Assembly: GCA_024655865.1 (NCBI GenBank)
Contig: JANLFM010000012.1
Coordinates: 1 to 53,079 of the forward strand
Origin: Caldisericota bacterium
GTDB lineage: Bacteria > Caldisericota > JANLFM01
Length of the DNA: 53,079 nucleotides
Direction: 5' to 3'
The notes under the pieces: model-generated
Seen by the model: only the letters and a program-made list of their open reading frames with translations
What the model was told of the DNA's origin: nothing
Database searches by the model: none
Shown here: positions 26,528 through 34,973 of the stretch, one piece after another
How the letters are laid out: each line of letters opens with the position of its first letter
Numbering within the stretch: position 1 is the first letter of the stretch
Position numbers and translations under genes: made by a program

Positions 26528-27064
26528 CTATTCCATCTCGGGCTCTATCAGCCCGTAGTTTCCATCCTCTCTTTTGTACACAACGTTGACCTGGTTGGAT
26601 TCCGCGTTCAGAAAAACGAAAAAGGAATGGCCCAAAAGCTCTAACTGCTCCACCGCTTCCTCGGGGCTCATCGGTTTTAGGGCAAAGCGTTTCGTCTTCA
26701 CTATCCTGGATTCTTCGGAAGAAAGAAACTCCCCCTCTTCAACCGGGAGCGCCCTCTCTCCTTGAGCAGTCGCTTTCCCCTTCCGAGTTAACCTTTCTTT
26801 GTGCCTTTTAACCTGTCTTTCCAGCTTATCCGCCATGCGGTCAATGGCAGAATACATGTCAGTGTCCTTTTCCTCAGCCCTGATTAAGGCTCCGGAAACT
26901 TGCATGGTAGCTTCGGCCGCAAAACGACCTCTTTCCATGCTCAACGTTACGAGCACGTCCTGAATATTGTTGAAGTAGCGATCTACTCGCTGAACCTTCT
27001 TGACGGCATATTGGTGTAAAGCTTCAGTGAGATTTACGTTCTTCCCTTTTACTATGATTCGCAT
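26528..27064 (-). CDS. hpf: Ribosome hibernation promoting factor, long form
   Basis: 178 residues: an N-terminal S30AE domain (about 1-100), a charged linker, and the C-terminal dimerisation domain (about 120-175, with KRFALKPMSPEEAVEQ). Long HPF makes 100S ribosome dimers in stationary phase. A good GAGGAGG site precedes the ATG. It leads the secA-prfB group. Confidence 0.96.
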   Translation of the reverse strand: MRIIVKGKNVNLTEALHQYAVKKVQRVDRYFNNIQDVLVTLSMERGRFAAEATMQVSGALIRAEEKDTDMYSAIDRMADKLERQVKRHKERLTRKGKATAQGERALPVEEGEFLSSEESRIVKTKRFALKPMSPEEAVEQLELLGHSFFVFLNAESNQVNVVYKREDGNYGLIEPEME

Positions 27065-27139
27065 ATTTTAAGCCTCCTCAAATTTCTGGCTATACAATCC
27101 TTGAAAGTAAAAAGAAACTATCATCAGGGAGGATATCTG

Positions 27140-27823
27140 TCAACCTTGGGCCTTTCCCGAAACCACCACCGTAATTTCTCCCTTGACCGTTTTCCTCGTG
27201 GATACGATGGAAATTATCTGGGACAGGCTACCCCTGAGAACTTCCTGATGCATCTTGGTCAGTTCCCTGCAAACAGCTGCTTGTCGATCTCCCAGAACCT
27301 CAAGCATGTCTTTTAAAGAGCTCGTGAGGCGATTGGGGGACTCAAAAAAAATCAACGTGGCTTTCAGTTCGGAAAGGGTTGCGTAGAGACGGCGGCGTGC
27401 ACTCTGTTTTGAGGGAGGAAAGGCGTGAAAGAGGAAGGAGTGAGTGGGAAGTCCAGAAAGGATTAAAGCAGCAATCACCGAGGAAGGACCAGGAATGTAA
27501 TCCACTTCAATGTTCTCCCTGATTAAAAAGGGTATCAACTCTCCACCTGGATCAGAGATTCCCGGGGTTCCGGCATCAGAAACCAGAGCGATTTTTTTCC
27601 CGGAATTTAGCTGCTCTAAAACCCAGGAAAGCATGGTTTTTTCCCTGTGCTTCTCCAGGCACTTGATGGGTTTCTGAATATTAAAATGCTTGAGCAGTAT
27701 ACCGGTGCGTCTGGTATCCTCGGCTAATATCATGTCCACGCTCTGGAGAACCGAAATTAACCTGAAGGAAGCGTCCTCTAAATTTCCAATCGGTGTGGCG
27801 CAGACGAAAAACTTCCCAGCCAA
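27140..27823 (-). CDS. rsmI: 16S rRNA 2'-O-methyltransferase RsmI
   Basis: 227 residues. Tetrapyrrole-methylase fold with FVCATPIGNLED at the N-terminus, AEDTRRTG, SDAGTPGISDPG and FFESPNRL. It methylates C1402 of 16S rRNA. It stops at the end of the methylase fold and lacks the roughly 50-60-residue C-terminal extension usual in RsmI (about 280 residues). The start codon is TTG, one base after the stop of the diguanylate cyclase gene. Confidence 0.92.
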   Translation of the reverse strand: MAGKFFVCATPIGNLEDASFRLISVLQSVDMILAEDTRRTGILLKHFNIQKPIKCLEKHREKTMLSWVLEQLNSGKKIALVSDAGTPGISDPGGELIPFLIRENIEVDYIPGPSSVIAALILSGLPTHSFLFHAFPPSKQSARRRLYATLSELKATLIFFESPNRLTSSLKDMLEVLGDRQAAVCRELTKMHQEVLRGSLSQIISIVSTRKTVKGEITVVVSGKAQG

Positions 27824-27824
27824 A

Positions 27825-29807
27825 CTACACCGAAATAGCTTTCTTGGATTCCTTTTGGGCGTACATGCGACTATCCGCTATGCGCAGCAGGGTTTCGCCG
27901 TCTGTAGCATCAGTGGGGAATACAGCGTATCCAATCGAGGCGCTGATGGGGACCTGTAAATTTGGGGGGAATGATTCCTCAATTTTCTTATGCAGCCTCT
28001 CGATGATTTGCTCTGCTTCTAAGGCGTCAGTGGAGGGAAGAATGATTACAAATTCCTCGCCACCGTACCGAAATACCACGTCAGATACCCGGACGTTCTC
28101 TTTAAGCAGACGAGCGAACTTAGCCAGGATCTTATCCCCTTCCCTATGCCCGTATAAGTCGTTGTATTTCTTGAAATGGTTCAAATCAAGATAAACCAGA
28201 ACCAGCTTCTGGCAATGCCTTTGGGCAAAAGCCAGCTCTTCTTCCAACCTGCGGAAGAAGTAACGGTAGTTATAAAGGCCCGTTAGGTAATCAGTGATTG
28301 CCATCTCAGAGACGTTCTGGAAAAGGCGAGCGTTGTATATAGCGCTTGCTGCAAAGGAGGAGAAAATCGTAATCAAGCGGAATTCGCTTTCTGTAAAAGG
28401 ACGGTGGCCCAGACGGTAAACGGTCATTACTCCAATCACCTCGTCTTTGATCTTAAGTGGAACAGAAATCAGGGATTCCTCTTCCACTGGAGTGCCATTT
28501 ACTTGCTTCACTCGGGGATCGAGTTCTGCTTCCGCCAGGTTCACCCCCACTCCGGCCTTTGCTACCCAGCCAGTGATACCCTCCCCTACCCTAATTTTCA
28601 TGCTCTTTATCTGGTCCTGATAGGAACCACTGGCGGCAATACAGCGCATTTCCTCTGACCCGTTCACTAACTCAAAGATAAAGCCCTCATCAGCCTGAAC
28701 CAGCCTCTGGGCACTTTCCAAAACCTTGGAGACGATCTCTTCCACATTAATGGAACCCATGAGTGTCTGAGCCACCTCAAATAAGGAGGAGAATTCCTCT
28801 GCCTTTTGCCTAGTCTCAAGAAAAAGCCGGGAGTTCATAATGGCTACACCGCATTGGTTAGCCAGGGATTGAGCCACAAGGAGTTCCTCAGGCAGGAGCG
28901 ACTTCTTCTCTGGAAGGAGAATCACGAGGAAACCCAGGAGTTTATCCTGGTAAATTATGGGTAAAAGCCCAGCACCCGAGAGGGAATAAGCGCTTAAGAA
29001 ATCCTGGGGGAGATTCGTGTAAATGGTGGGCTTGCGCTGTTCTTTGAGCTCTGGAAGGACTGAATTAAAGATCTCAGCGAGTTTCAAGGATAAACGCGCG
29101 TACTTGTTTTCCTGGAGTTCAAAGGGGGAAACGCGGTTATCTTCCAGGAGGAAAACGAAAACTTCGGTCAATGAGAGGAGCTCTTTTGTTGATCTGGTGA
29201 CAGCCCTTACAGCCTCATCGAGAAAAAGAGTGGAGTTAATTTGCCGCGAAACGTCAATCAGGGTCTTCATCTGCTGGATTCTGTTCCGGTTTTCCTGGGA
29301 TTGGCGTTGGTTCTCAAGATATAGGCTCACTACTCTGGCCGCCATTGCTAAAATATCCAGTTGTTCCTTCCGAAAAGCATTTTCTATCTGAGAAAGAACA
29401 ACCAGGGTTCCGCAACTTTTTCCCTGATGTTCAAGAGGGACGATGAGCGCTGAGCGGGGAGAGATTCGGGATAAAGGGAGGACCGAGGTCAAGTTAAACT
29501 CATCCTGGGTATAGTTTCCCAAGATGGTGGGATTATTAATCTGGATCAGGAAATTTAACTCACTATTATCCGGGCTAAACTGAGCAGGAAATTCGATAGA
29601 TGGATCTTTGGGAGCGATCTTAACTTGATATGACATCGACTGGGGGTCCCAAAGAACCAATATGGCATAGGTTCCCTTGGCAAAGAGCAGGGATTCGGTG
29701 AGAAACTTCTCCAGGAAGCCCTCCGGTGTGCGGAAAGGAGAATTAAGGGTGTTATTTAAAAATTCTAAAGCTTCCTGAAAACTCAAAGAATCACTATAAA
29801 AATTCAT
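27825..29807 (-). CDS. Triple-GAF diguanylate cyclase
   Basis: 660 residues. Three GAF-like sensory domains (about 1-170, 175-330, 335-485) lead to a GGDEF domain (about 495-655). The active site is RYGGEEF with the substrate motif DLNHFKKYND, so it should make cyclic di-GMP. RVSD five residues before GGEEF matches the product-inhibition I-site. No membrane helix is present. No c-di-GMP receptor or EAL/HD-GYP gene is in the window. Its start overlaps the Clp1-like gene (ATGA). Confidence 0.92.
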   Translation of the reverse strand: MNFYSDSLSFQEALEFLNNTLNSPFRTPEGFLEKFLTESLLFAKGTYAILVLWDPQSMSYQVKIAPKDPSIEFPAQFSPDNSELNFLIQINNPTILGNYTQDEFNLTSVLPLSRISPRSALIVPLEHQGKSCGTLVVLSQIENAFRKEQLDILAMAARVVSLYLENQRQSQENRNRIQQMKTLIDVSRQINSTLFLDEAVRAVTRSTKELLSLTEVFVFLLEDNRVSPFELQENKYARLSLKLAEIFNSVLPELKEQRKPTIYTNLPQDFLSAYSLSGAGLLPIIYQDKLLGFLVILLPEKKSLLPEELLVAQSLANQCGVAIMNSRLFLETRQKAEEFSSLFEVAQTLMGSINVEEIVSKVLESAQRLVQADEGFIFELVNGSEEMRCIAASGSYQDQIKSMKIRVGEGITGWVAKAGVGVNLAEAELDPRVKQVNGTPVEEESLISVPLKIKDEVIGVMTVYRLGHRPFTESEFRLITIFSSFAASAIYNARLFQNVSEMAITDYLTGLYNYRYFFRRLEEELAFAQRHCQKLVLVYLDLNHFKKYNDLYGHREGDKILAKFARLLKENVRVSDVVFRYGGEEFVIILPSTDALEAEQIIERLHKKIEESFPPNLQVPISASIGYAVFPTDATDGETLLRIADSRMYAQKESKKAISV

Positions 29808-30697
29808 CTCTCTCCCAATTCTTTTATATTTTTATTCATTATAAGACTTTCATGGTTAAAAATCCTTATTGTGCTGGCTTCTATTGCCCGAATTTCACTA
29901 ATATCTGAAACGGGAGCTATAAGCTTCAGGTTTTTGCCTCCCTCGAGGAGGATTCCCAGGGCTAAAAGCCAGCCCTCCCCATCCAGAAGCCCCACAACCA
30001 GGCTCCCATTTCCCTTACCCCTTTCAAAGAATTGAGCCCCGGGCAACAGGGCTACGCTCTCAGTGCTAATTTGGAATGCCCTGGCAGTTTTAAAGTAATT
30101 GCGCAGTTTTTGTTCCCTTAAAATGGCTCGCTCCTGGGGCGAGAACCTTTTCACTTGCGCCGGAACAGGGTCCTTGATTATCTTGATATCAGTGCGGTAA
30201 GAAAAACGACTTAGGATCGGCTCTAATTCGAATCCTCGCTCTCGAGCGATGATGAAATCGGGGCGCAGAATTTCAATTTTTGTGCGCTTGAGCCAGACTC
30301 CTGGTGACCCCTCTACTAAACCTGTGGTATCCACTATCGTCAACTCCGTCCCTTCCTTTTCAGCTTCCTTTTTGAGCAAAGCAGCCGCTGTTAGACAGCG
30401 CCAGAATGCTCCTTGGGGGGAAAAGCGGCCGATGAAATACTGTCTTTTCGGCCTTTCCTCGACAAAGAAGGTACAGGTCATTGGTGGACCAAACTCACTT
30501 TGGCCTACATCGAGCTCCAAAATCGCGGACTTCAGTCCCGCTTTGCAACCTTTCTGGTAAAGAAGTCTGGCGATGTAGGTCTTCCCAGTATCCACGCCTC
30601 CCAAAAGGAAAACAGTTCCCCCTTTTTCTAATATGCTTGGACCCCATTCCTCCCAGGTTTCGGGTTCAGTTTGAGGAAAAAATGTGGATTTATTCAT
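29804..30697 (-). CDS. Clp1/Grc3-type polynucleotide kinase
   Basis: 297 residues from ATG 30697, which overlaps the stop of the upstream gene (ATGAATAA). Walker A GGVDTGKTYIARLL, the lid-type motif ELDVGQSEFGPP, SPQGAF, and TIVDTTGLVEG with ELKR-like spacing match the archaeal-type Clp1 5'-hydroxyl polynucleotide kinase family (CLP1_P). It would phosphorylate RNA or DNA 5'-OH ends. Such proteins are typical of Archaea and eukaryotes and much rarer in Bacteria. The C-terminal part is less conserved. Confidence 0.83.
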   Translation of the reverse strand: MNKSTFFPQTEPETWEEWGPSILEKGGTVFLLGGVDTGKTYIARLLYQKGCKAGLKSAILELDVGQSEFGPPMTCTFFVEERPKRQYFIGRFSPQGAFWRCLTAAALLKKEAEKEGTELTIVDTTGLVEGSPGVWLKRTKIEILRPDFIIARERGFELEPILSRFSYRTDIKIIKDPVPAQVKRFSPQERAILREQKLRNYFKTARAFQISTESVALLPGAQFFERGKGNGSLVVGLLDGEGWLLALGILLEGGKNLKLIAPVSDISEIRAIEASTIRIFNHESLIMNKNIKELGER

Positions 30698-31469
30698 TCT
30701 CAGGAAGTATCCTCCGAAAATAGGCTTCCCAGCCCAATTGTCCTGTCTTTTTCCACTCCTCGGGTGACAGGGCAGAAATAAATCCGCACCATTTTTCCTC
30801 AAAGGGAACTGGCTCCAGCCATCTTAAAAGGGTCTCCATCTCCTCTTCCATCAGGCCAAGGTAGTCCCGGAGCACAGGAGAGCGAAAGGGAATCCCTAGG
30901 AGATGGGTAAAAATAGAATCAAAATCGAATATCAGGAAATCGCTTTCCAGTAAATCCTCGATGTGCCGGAGAGCGAAAATGCTGTTGATCTTTATTCCTA
31001 CCTTGGGGTAACGATCGAACGGGGATCTTTGATCGTTAAGCTGATCCATGATTTTTTCAATTGTAGCAAGAGCTGAATGGAGCTCGGACTTCTTTCTGAT
31101 AGAAGGTAGGGCGATCCAGGCTTTTCGGAAATAAGAGGCTTTTAGCAAGGCCCGAATCTGGGAATCAAATATTTTAGGGCAATTTTTCCACAAGAGATAA
31201 CCGTCTAAATGGCGGAAGTCCTTTAACTCGGTGGCAATTAGGGTATCTTGACGTCCATTAAGACTTGAGAATTCCGCAAGGGCAAAAATGATGGGGGTCC
31301 AGTTCCCCAGGCTGCTGCACTCCAGGTATTTTTTCAGTTGCTCCTCGGGGGATGGAAATGATAATCGATTCAGAAAAACCCACCCCGTTTTCACCAGGAT
31401 GGGATTCGTGGAGGACGCTGGCAACCTGCGCAGCTCGTAGATGTCTTCGATGTACCACCCTCTCTCCAT
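30690..31469 (-). CDS. Degenerate PtsI-like (PEP-utilising) barrel protein
   Basis: 259 residues, not an obvious known enzyme. By eye it follows the C-terminal TIM barrel of PtsI/PEP-utilising enzymes: LVKTGWVFLNRLSFPSPEEQ against GLLRTEFLFMDR..P.EEEQ, KIFDSQIRALLKAS against PELFKTQLRAILRAS, and PKVGIKINSIFAL against IPVGIMIEVPSAA. The expected catalytic residues are replaced: Arg of GLLRTEF by Lys, IRTLDIGGDK lost, metal-binding Glu of MIEVPSA by Asn, TNDL by FDSI. It is therefore probably a pseudoenzyme or binding protein. It sits 10 bases after the GT2 gene and overlaps the Clp1-like gene. Confidence 0.65.
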   Translation of the reverse strand: MERGWYIEDIYELRRLPASSTNPILVKTGWVFLNRLSFPSPEEQLKKYLECSSLGNWTPIIFALAEFSSLNGRQDTLIATELKDFRHLDGYLLWKNCPKIFDSQIRALLKASYFRKAWIALPSIRKKSELHSALATIEKIMDQLNDQRSPFDRYPKVGIKINSIFALRHIEDLLESDFLIFDFDSIFTHLLGIPFRSPVLRDYLGLMEEEMETLLRWLEPVPFEEKWCGFISALSPEEWKKTGQLGWEAYFRRILPENE

Positions 31470-31479
31470 TTCTCACACC

Positions 31480-32136
31480 CTACTTATCGGCATCCTGAGG
31501 TTTCTTGCTAAAGAGGACTTTAATAATTTGCCAGTACATATGTAACCTTGAAAGCAACCCTTTCTTAAGACCCAGTTTCTCCTCTTTCATACGATGACTC
31601 ACTCCGCTGAGGAAGACCTTTTTTACGATAAGGCCCTTTGATTTTAAGAACCTTTCTAAGAGAATTTCCAAACCAAATCCCACTCCCACATGAGAGGAAA
31701 TGGCTTCCTGCCAGGCTTTGTGAGAGATCGCCCTCTGGCCGGAGAGGAAAGGGGTGACCGCTTGGGCCAGATCAGTATGAAGATAGCCCCTTTTAAAAAG
31801 GCCCAGGGTGGCCTCAGCCTCTCCCTCTATAATAGGCTGAACTAACTGCCTGACGTGTTCCGGCCTTAAACCGATAAGGTCTGCGTCCAGGAGTACGAGG
31901 TAGTCAGCGCCAGTAGCTTGAGCTCCTGCATTTAGCGCAAAGTCCTTGCCCTTATTCTCCTGGAGCTCGATCACCTTGTGAGCTCCGGAGGCTCGGGCAA
32001 CGCTTGCAGTGCGATCGGTGGAACCATCTGAAATGACAATTACTTCATCTATAAAGCCGCACTCCAGGCAAGCTCGAACCACGGAACCAACAGTTTCCTC
32101 TTCGTTTAAAGCCGGAATCAGAGCAGCAAATTTCAA
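31480..32136 (-). CDS. GT2-family glycosyltransferase
   Basis: 218 residues. GT-A fold with IPALNEEETVGSVV, ISDGSTDRT and the metal-binding LLDADLIG. The size and the NKGKDFALNAGA segment resemble dolichol-phosphate-mannose-synthase or glucosyl-phosphoglycerate-synthase-like enzymes; the acceptor is not clear. No membrane helix is seen. The TTG start overlaps the ispG stop (TTGA). Confidence 0.85.
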   Translation of the reverse strand: MKFAALIPALNEEETVGSVVRACLECGFIDEVIVISDGSTDRTASVARASGAHKVIELQENKGKDFALNAGAQATGADYLVLLDADLIGLRPEHVRQLVQPIIEGEAEATLGLFKRGYLHTDLAQAVTPFLSGQRAISHKAWQEAISSHVGVGFGLEILLERFLKSKGLIVKKVFLSGVSHRMKEEKLGLKKGLLSRLHMYWQIIKVLFSKKPQDADK

Positions 32137-33164
32137 TCCTTGTTCAACTCCTCCAATAAAGCCTCCTTAATCTCCGCCAGAGTCACTCGCTTGATAATTT
32201 TTCCCCTTTTAAAAATTATTGCTCCATTTTTGGTCAGGGAAACGCCCAGGTCTGCCCGGGCAGCCTCACCGGGACCATTCACTTCACACCCCATAACAGC
32301 AATTACCTTATGGCTTTTCATTTCATTTTCCAACAATCTAACCGTCCTGATCAAGGATTGGAGCGAGGAATGAGTTCTTCCACAGGTGGGGCAGGAGATG
32401 ATTTCCAATTTTCTTTTTCTTAAGCCCAGGGATTCCAGTATGCAGAAAGAAGCCTGGACCTCAACTTCTGGGGGGGCTGTCAGGGAAACCCTGATTGTAT
32501 CACCGATTCCCTCTTTTAAAAGTGTATAAAGGGCAATTGTAGACTTCACGATCCCTTCCGGGATGGGACCGGCTTCCGTAAGCCCTAAATGGAGGGGAAA
32601 GTCATACTTCTTTGAAAAACGCAGGTAAGCCTCAATTGTATCCTCTATTGAGGAAGCCTTCAGGGAGAAGATCAAATTGCGGTAATTGTAAGGAGAAATC
32701 CAATCCAAAAAATCTTCTGCGGCCAGGATAAGCCCCTCCCACAGAGGGGAAATGTGCCTGAATTTTTTAGGCAGGGATCCGGTATTTAGCCCTATTCTGA
32801 GCGGGATGTTTTTCTCCATGGCCAGTTCCAGAATTTTCTTAAGACCGGCTTTGGGGATATTTCCCGGGTTAATCCTGATTTTATCCGCGCCAGCCTCCAT
32901 GGCCTTCAGGGCCAGAGAGGGATCGAAGTGGATGTCAGCGATCAGGGGAACGTTAGCCCTCCCCTTTAAGTAGCGGAAGGTTTCAACAGCGCGCTCGTCT
33001 GGAATTGCCATTCTGACCAACTCACAACCAACGCTCTCGAGTCTGCGCAATTGTTTCAGGGAAGAGGCTTTATTGTGAGGGTCGGTTTTGAGCATACTCT
33101 GAACAGCTATTTGCTCTCCCCCGCCGATTGTGAGGTTTCCAATTTTAACCTTAAAGGAGGCCAT
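32133..33164 (-). CDS. ispG: 4-hydroxy-3-methylbut-2-enyl diphosphate synthase
   Basis: 343 residues. TIM barrel start with GGGEQIAVQSM and LVRMAIPDE, and a [4Fe-4S] domain with CPTCGRT and GCEVNGPGEA. It reduces the cyclic MEP-pathway intermediate to HMBPP. It overlaps the rseP stop by one base (TGATG). dxr, which usually lies nearby, is absent from this block. Confidence 0.97.
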   Translation of the reverse strand: MASFKVKIGNLTIGGGEQIAVQSMLKTDPHNKASSLKQLRRLESVGCELVRMAIPDERAVETFRYLKGRANVPLIADIHFDPSLALKAMEAGADKIRINPGNIPKAGLKKILELAMEKNIPLRIGLNTGSLPKKFRHISPLWEGLILAAEDFLDWISPYNYRNLIFSLKASSIEDTIEAYLRFSKKYDFPLHLGLTEAGPIPEGIVKSTIALYTLLKEGIGDTIRVSLTAPPEVEVQASFCILESLGLRKRKLEIISCPTCGRTHSSLQSLIRTVRLLENEMKSHKVIAVMGCEVNGPGEAARADLGVSLTKNGAIIFKRGKIIKRVTLAEIKEALLEELNKD

Positions 33165-34165
33165 CAGAGTTTAAAGATGTCTCCCCAGGTTACAAGAAGT
33201 AAGAAGGCCAGGAGGATGATAAAGCCTATGGTGTTTACTGTATTGTAAACTCTGGGATTAATTTTCTTACCCCGGATTCCTTCAATAATAAGGAATAGCA
33301 GGTGCCCCCCGTCCAGGGCGGGGAAGGGAATCAGGTTAAAGACTCCCAGGGCCATGGAAAGGATCCCTGTAATTCCCAAAAGGTTTAAAAAGCCAGCTTG
33401 CGCCTGTTGAGCGGTAAGCTGCACAATTCCCACAGGGCCAGCGAAGTCTGAGAGAGAGACCTTTCCCGTAAATAGCATCCCCAAGGAGTAGAACATAATC
33501 AGAAACATCTGACCAAAATAGGTGAAGGAGGAACCCAGCGCAGCCACAAAAGTTCTTTTTTCCAGAGCTGGTACGATACCCACTATGTACCTTTTTTCGG
33601 CCTCCAGGTATGTGGGAGTGGTAGTAATATCAAGGATCTTGCCATCCCTTTCAATCCTAAAAGTTAAGGGCGATCCACCGGTACTCTGGCTAATTTTTAA
33701 GGTAATGTCCTCCCAGGTCTTCACGGGAGTACTGTCAATCATCAAGATTTTGTCCCCTGAGCGCAATCCCGATAGTTCCGCAGGGCTTTGGGGTAATATT
33801 TCGGCAATTGTCGTTGTGGGCATCGGCGCAAGTGAGAAGAGAAGAACAAACATAAGGAGTGCCAGGATGACGTTACACAAAGGTCCTCCAAATAATATTA
33901 AAAAGCGCTTCCAGAACTTCTGGGCATTAAAACCATCGGGAGAAAGATCTCCCGGTTCCATCCCTTTGATTTTTACGTAAGCTAAAACCGGGATAAGGTT
34001 TAACCTGTAAACTGTACCCCCACGGCGCGTAGATAATAATGCAGGGCCAAAGCCCAGGGCAAACTCCTCCACCGGAACTCGCGCCAATCTGGCAAAGATA
34101 AAATGCCCGAGCTCATGGCCTATAGCTAATAAAGTTAAAACCAATATTCCAATAAGAACGTTCAC
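33164..34165 (-). CDS. rseP: Site-2 protease RseP/RasP
   Basis: 333 residues. HELGH zinc motif in the first membrane helix (about residue 19), a PDZ domain (about 110-185), and NLIPFPALDGGH near the C-terminal helices. It cleaves anti-sigma factors and leftover signal peptides within the membrane. The start is GTG at 34165, 22 bases after cdsA. Confidence 0.96.
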   Translation of the reverse strand: MNVLIGILVLTLLAIGHELGHFIFARLARVPVEEFALGFGPALLSTRRGGTVYRLNLIPVLAYVKIKGMEPGDLSPDGFNAQKFWKRFLILFGGPLCNVILALLMFVLLFSLAPMPTTTIAEILPQSPAELSGLRSGDKILMIDSTPVKTWEDITLKISQSTGGSPLTFRIERDGKILDITTTPTYLEAEKRYIVGIVPALEKRTFVAALGSSFTYFGQMFLIMFYSLGMLFTGKVSLSDFAGPVGIVQLTAQQAQAGFLNLLGITGILSMALGVFNLIPFPALDGGHLLFLIIEGIRGKKINPRVYNTVNTIGFIILLAFLLLVTWGDIFKL

Positions 34166-34187
34166 TTTCCCAGAAAATTCCTTTCTC

Positions 34188-34973
34188 TCAGATCATAAAA
34201 AGTACACTATAAAAATATACCAAAGGAGCCGTAAAAAGAAGGGAATCCAATCGATCAAGAAAGCCACCATGCCCTGGGATTAAATTTGAGGAGTCTTTCT
34301 TTTGCGCTTCCCTTTTGAAAACGGACTCAAAAAGATCTCCAAGTAAGGCAAATAAGCTGACAAGTATTCCCAGGGGAATTACTTTTAAGAGGGGTTGCCC
34401 GAAAATTAAGGCGGTAACTACCGCCCCAATGATTCCTCCAATAGGGCTCGCCAGGGTCCCCTCCAGCGTCTTTCCAGGGCTGATCTTGGGGAAGATCCTC
34501 ACCCTCCCCCAGTACTTACCCACAAAGTATGCCACGGTATCATTGGCAAATGTACTCAGAAGAAAAAGGGTAAGAAGGTAAAAGCCCTTTGGCCCTTCTC
34601 GCAGAAGGTAAATAAATCTCAGCAGAAATCCTAAGTAAATGGGGGCAAAAAGAAAAACGGCCACCCTGATGGAGCGATTGGGCCCCCCTTTAGCCAAAAT
34701 ATAGATGGCGCTAATAAGGAAGGAAAGGGCGAGCGCCACCTCGAGAGGGATGTAGATTTCAGGTCGCAGATTGAAAAGGAAAAGGAGAAAGGAAAAGAAA
34801 ACGGGAATAAAATCTAATTTCTCCAGGTTAAGAAGCCTGCACAGTTCCCAGAGGGCGATAGCTCCAAATATCAGAATCAATGACCACAGAGCCCAGCCCC
34901 CTAGATAACCCAGGAAAAAAATAATGGGCAAAAGAAGAAAGGCGGAAACCAACCTCCAGAGCAGATTATTCAT
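34188..34973 (-). CDS. cdsA: Phosphatidate cytidylyltransferase
   Basis: 261 residues, with about seven or eight hydrophobic helices. The C-terminal signature is complete: SVFKREAQKKDSSNLIPG followed by HGGFLDRLDS. It makes CDP-diacylglycerol for phospholipid synthesis. It overlaps the UppS-like gene by 8 bases. Confidence 0.96.
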   Translation of the reverse strand: MNNLLWRLVSAFLLLPIIFFLGYLGGWALWSLILIFGAIALWELCRLLNLEKLDFIPVFFSFLLFLFNLRPEIYIPLEVALALSFLISAIYILAKGGPNRSIRVAVFLFAPIYLGFLLRFIYLLREGPKGFYLLTLFLLSTFANDTVAYFVGKYWGRVRIFPKISPGKTLEGTLASPIGGIIGAVVTALIFGQPLLKVIPLGILVSLFALLGDLFESVFKREAQKKDSSNLIPGHGGFLDRLDSLLFTAPLVYFYSVLFMI

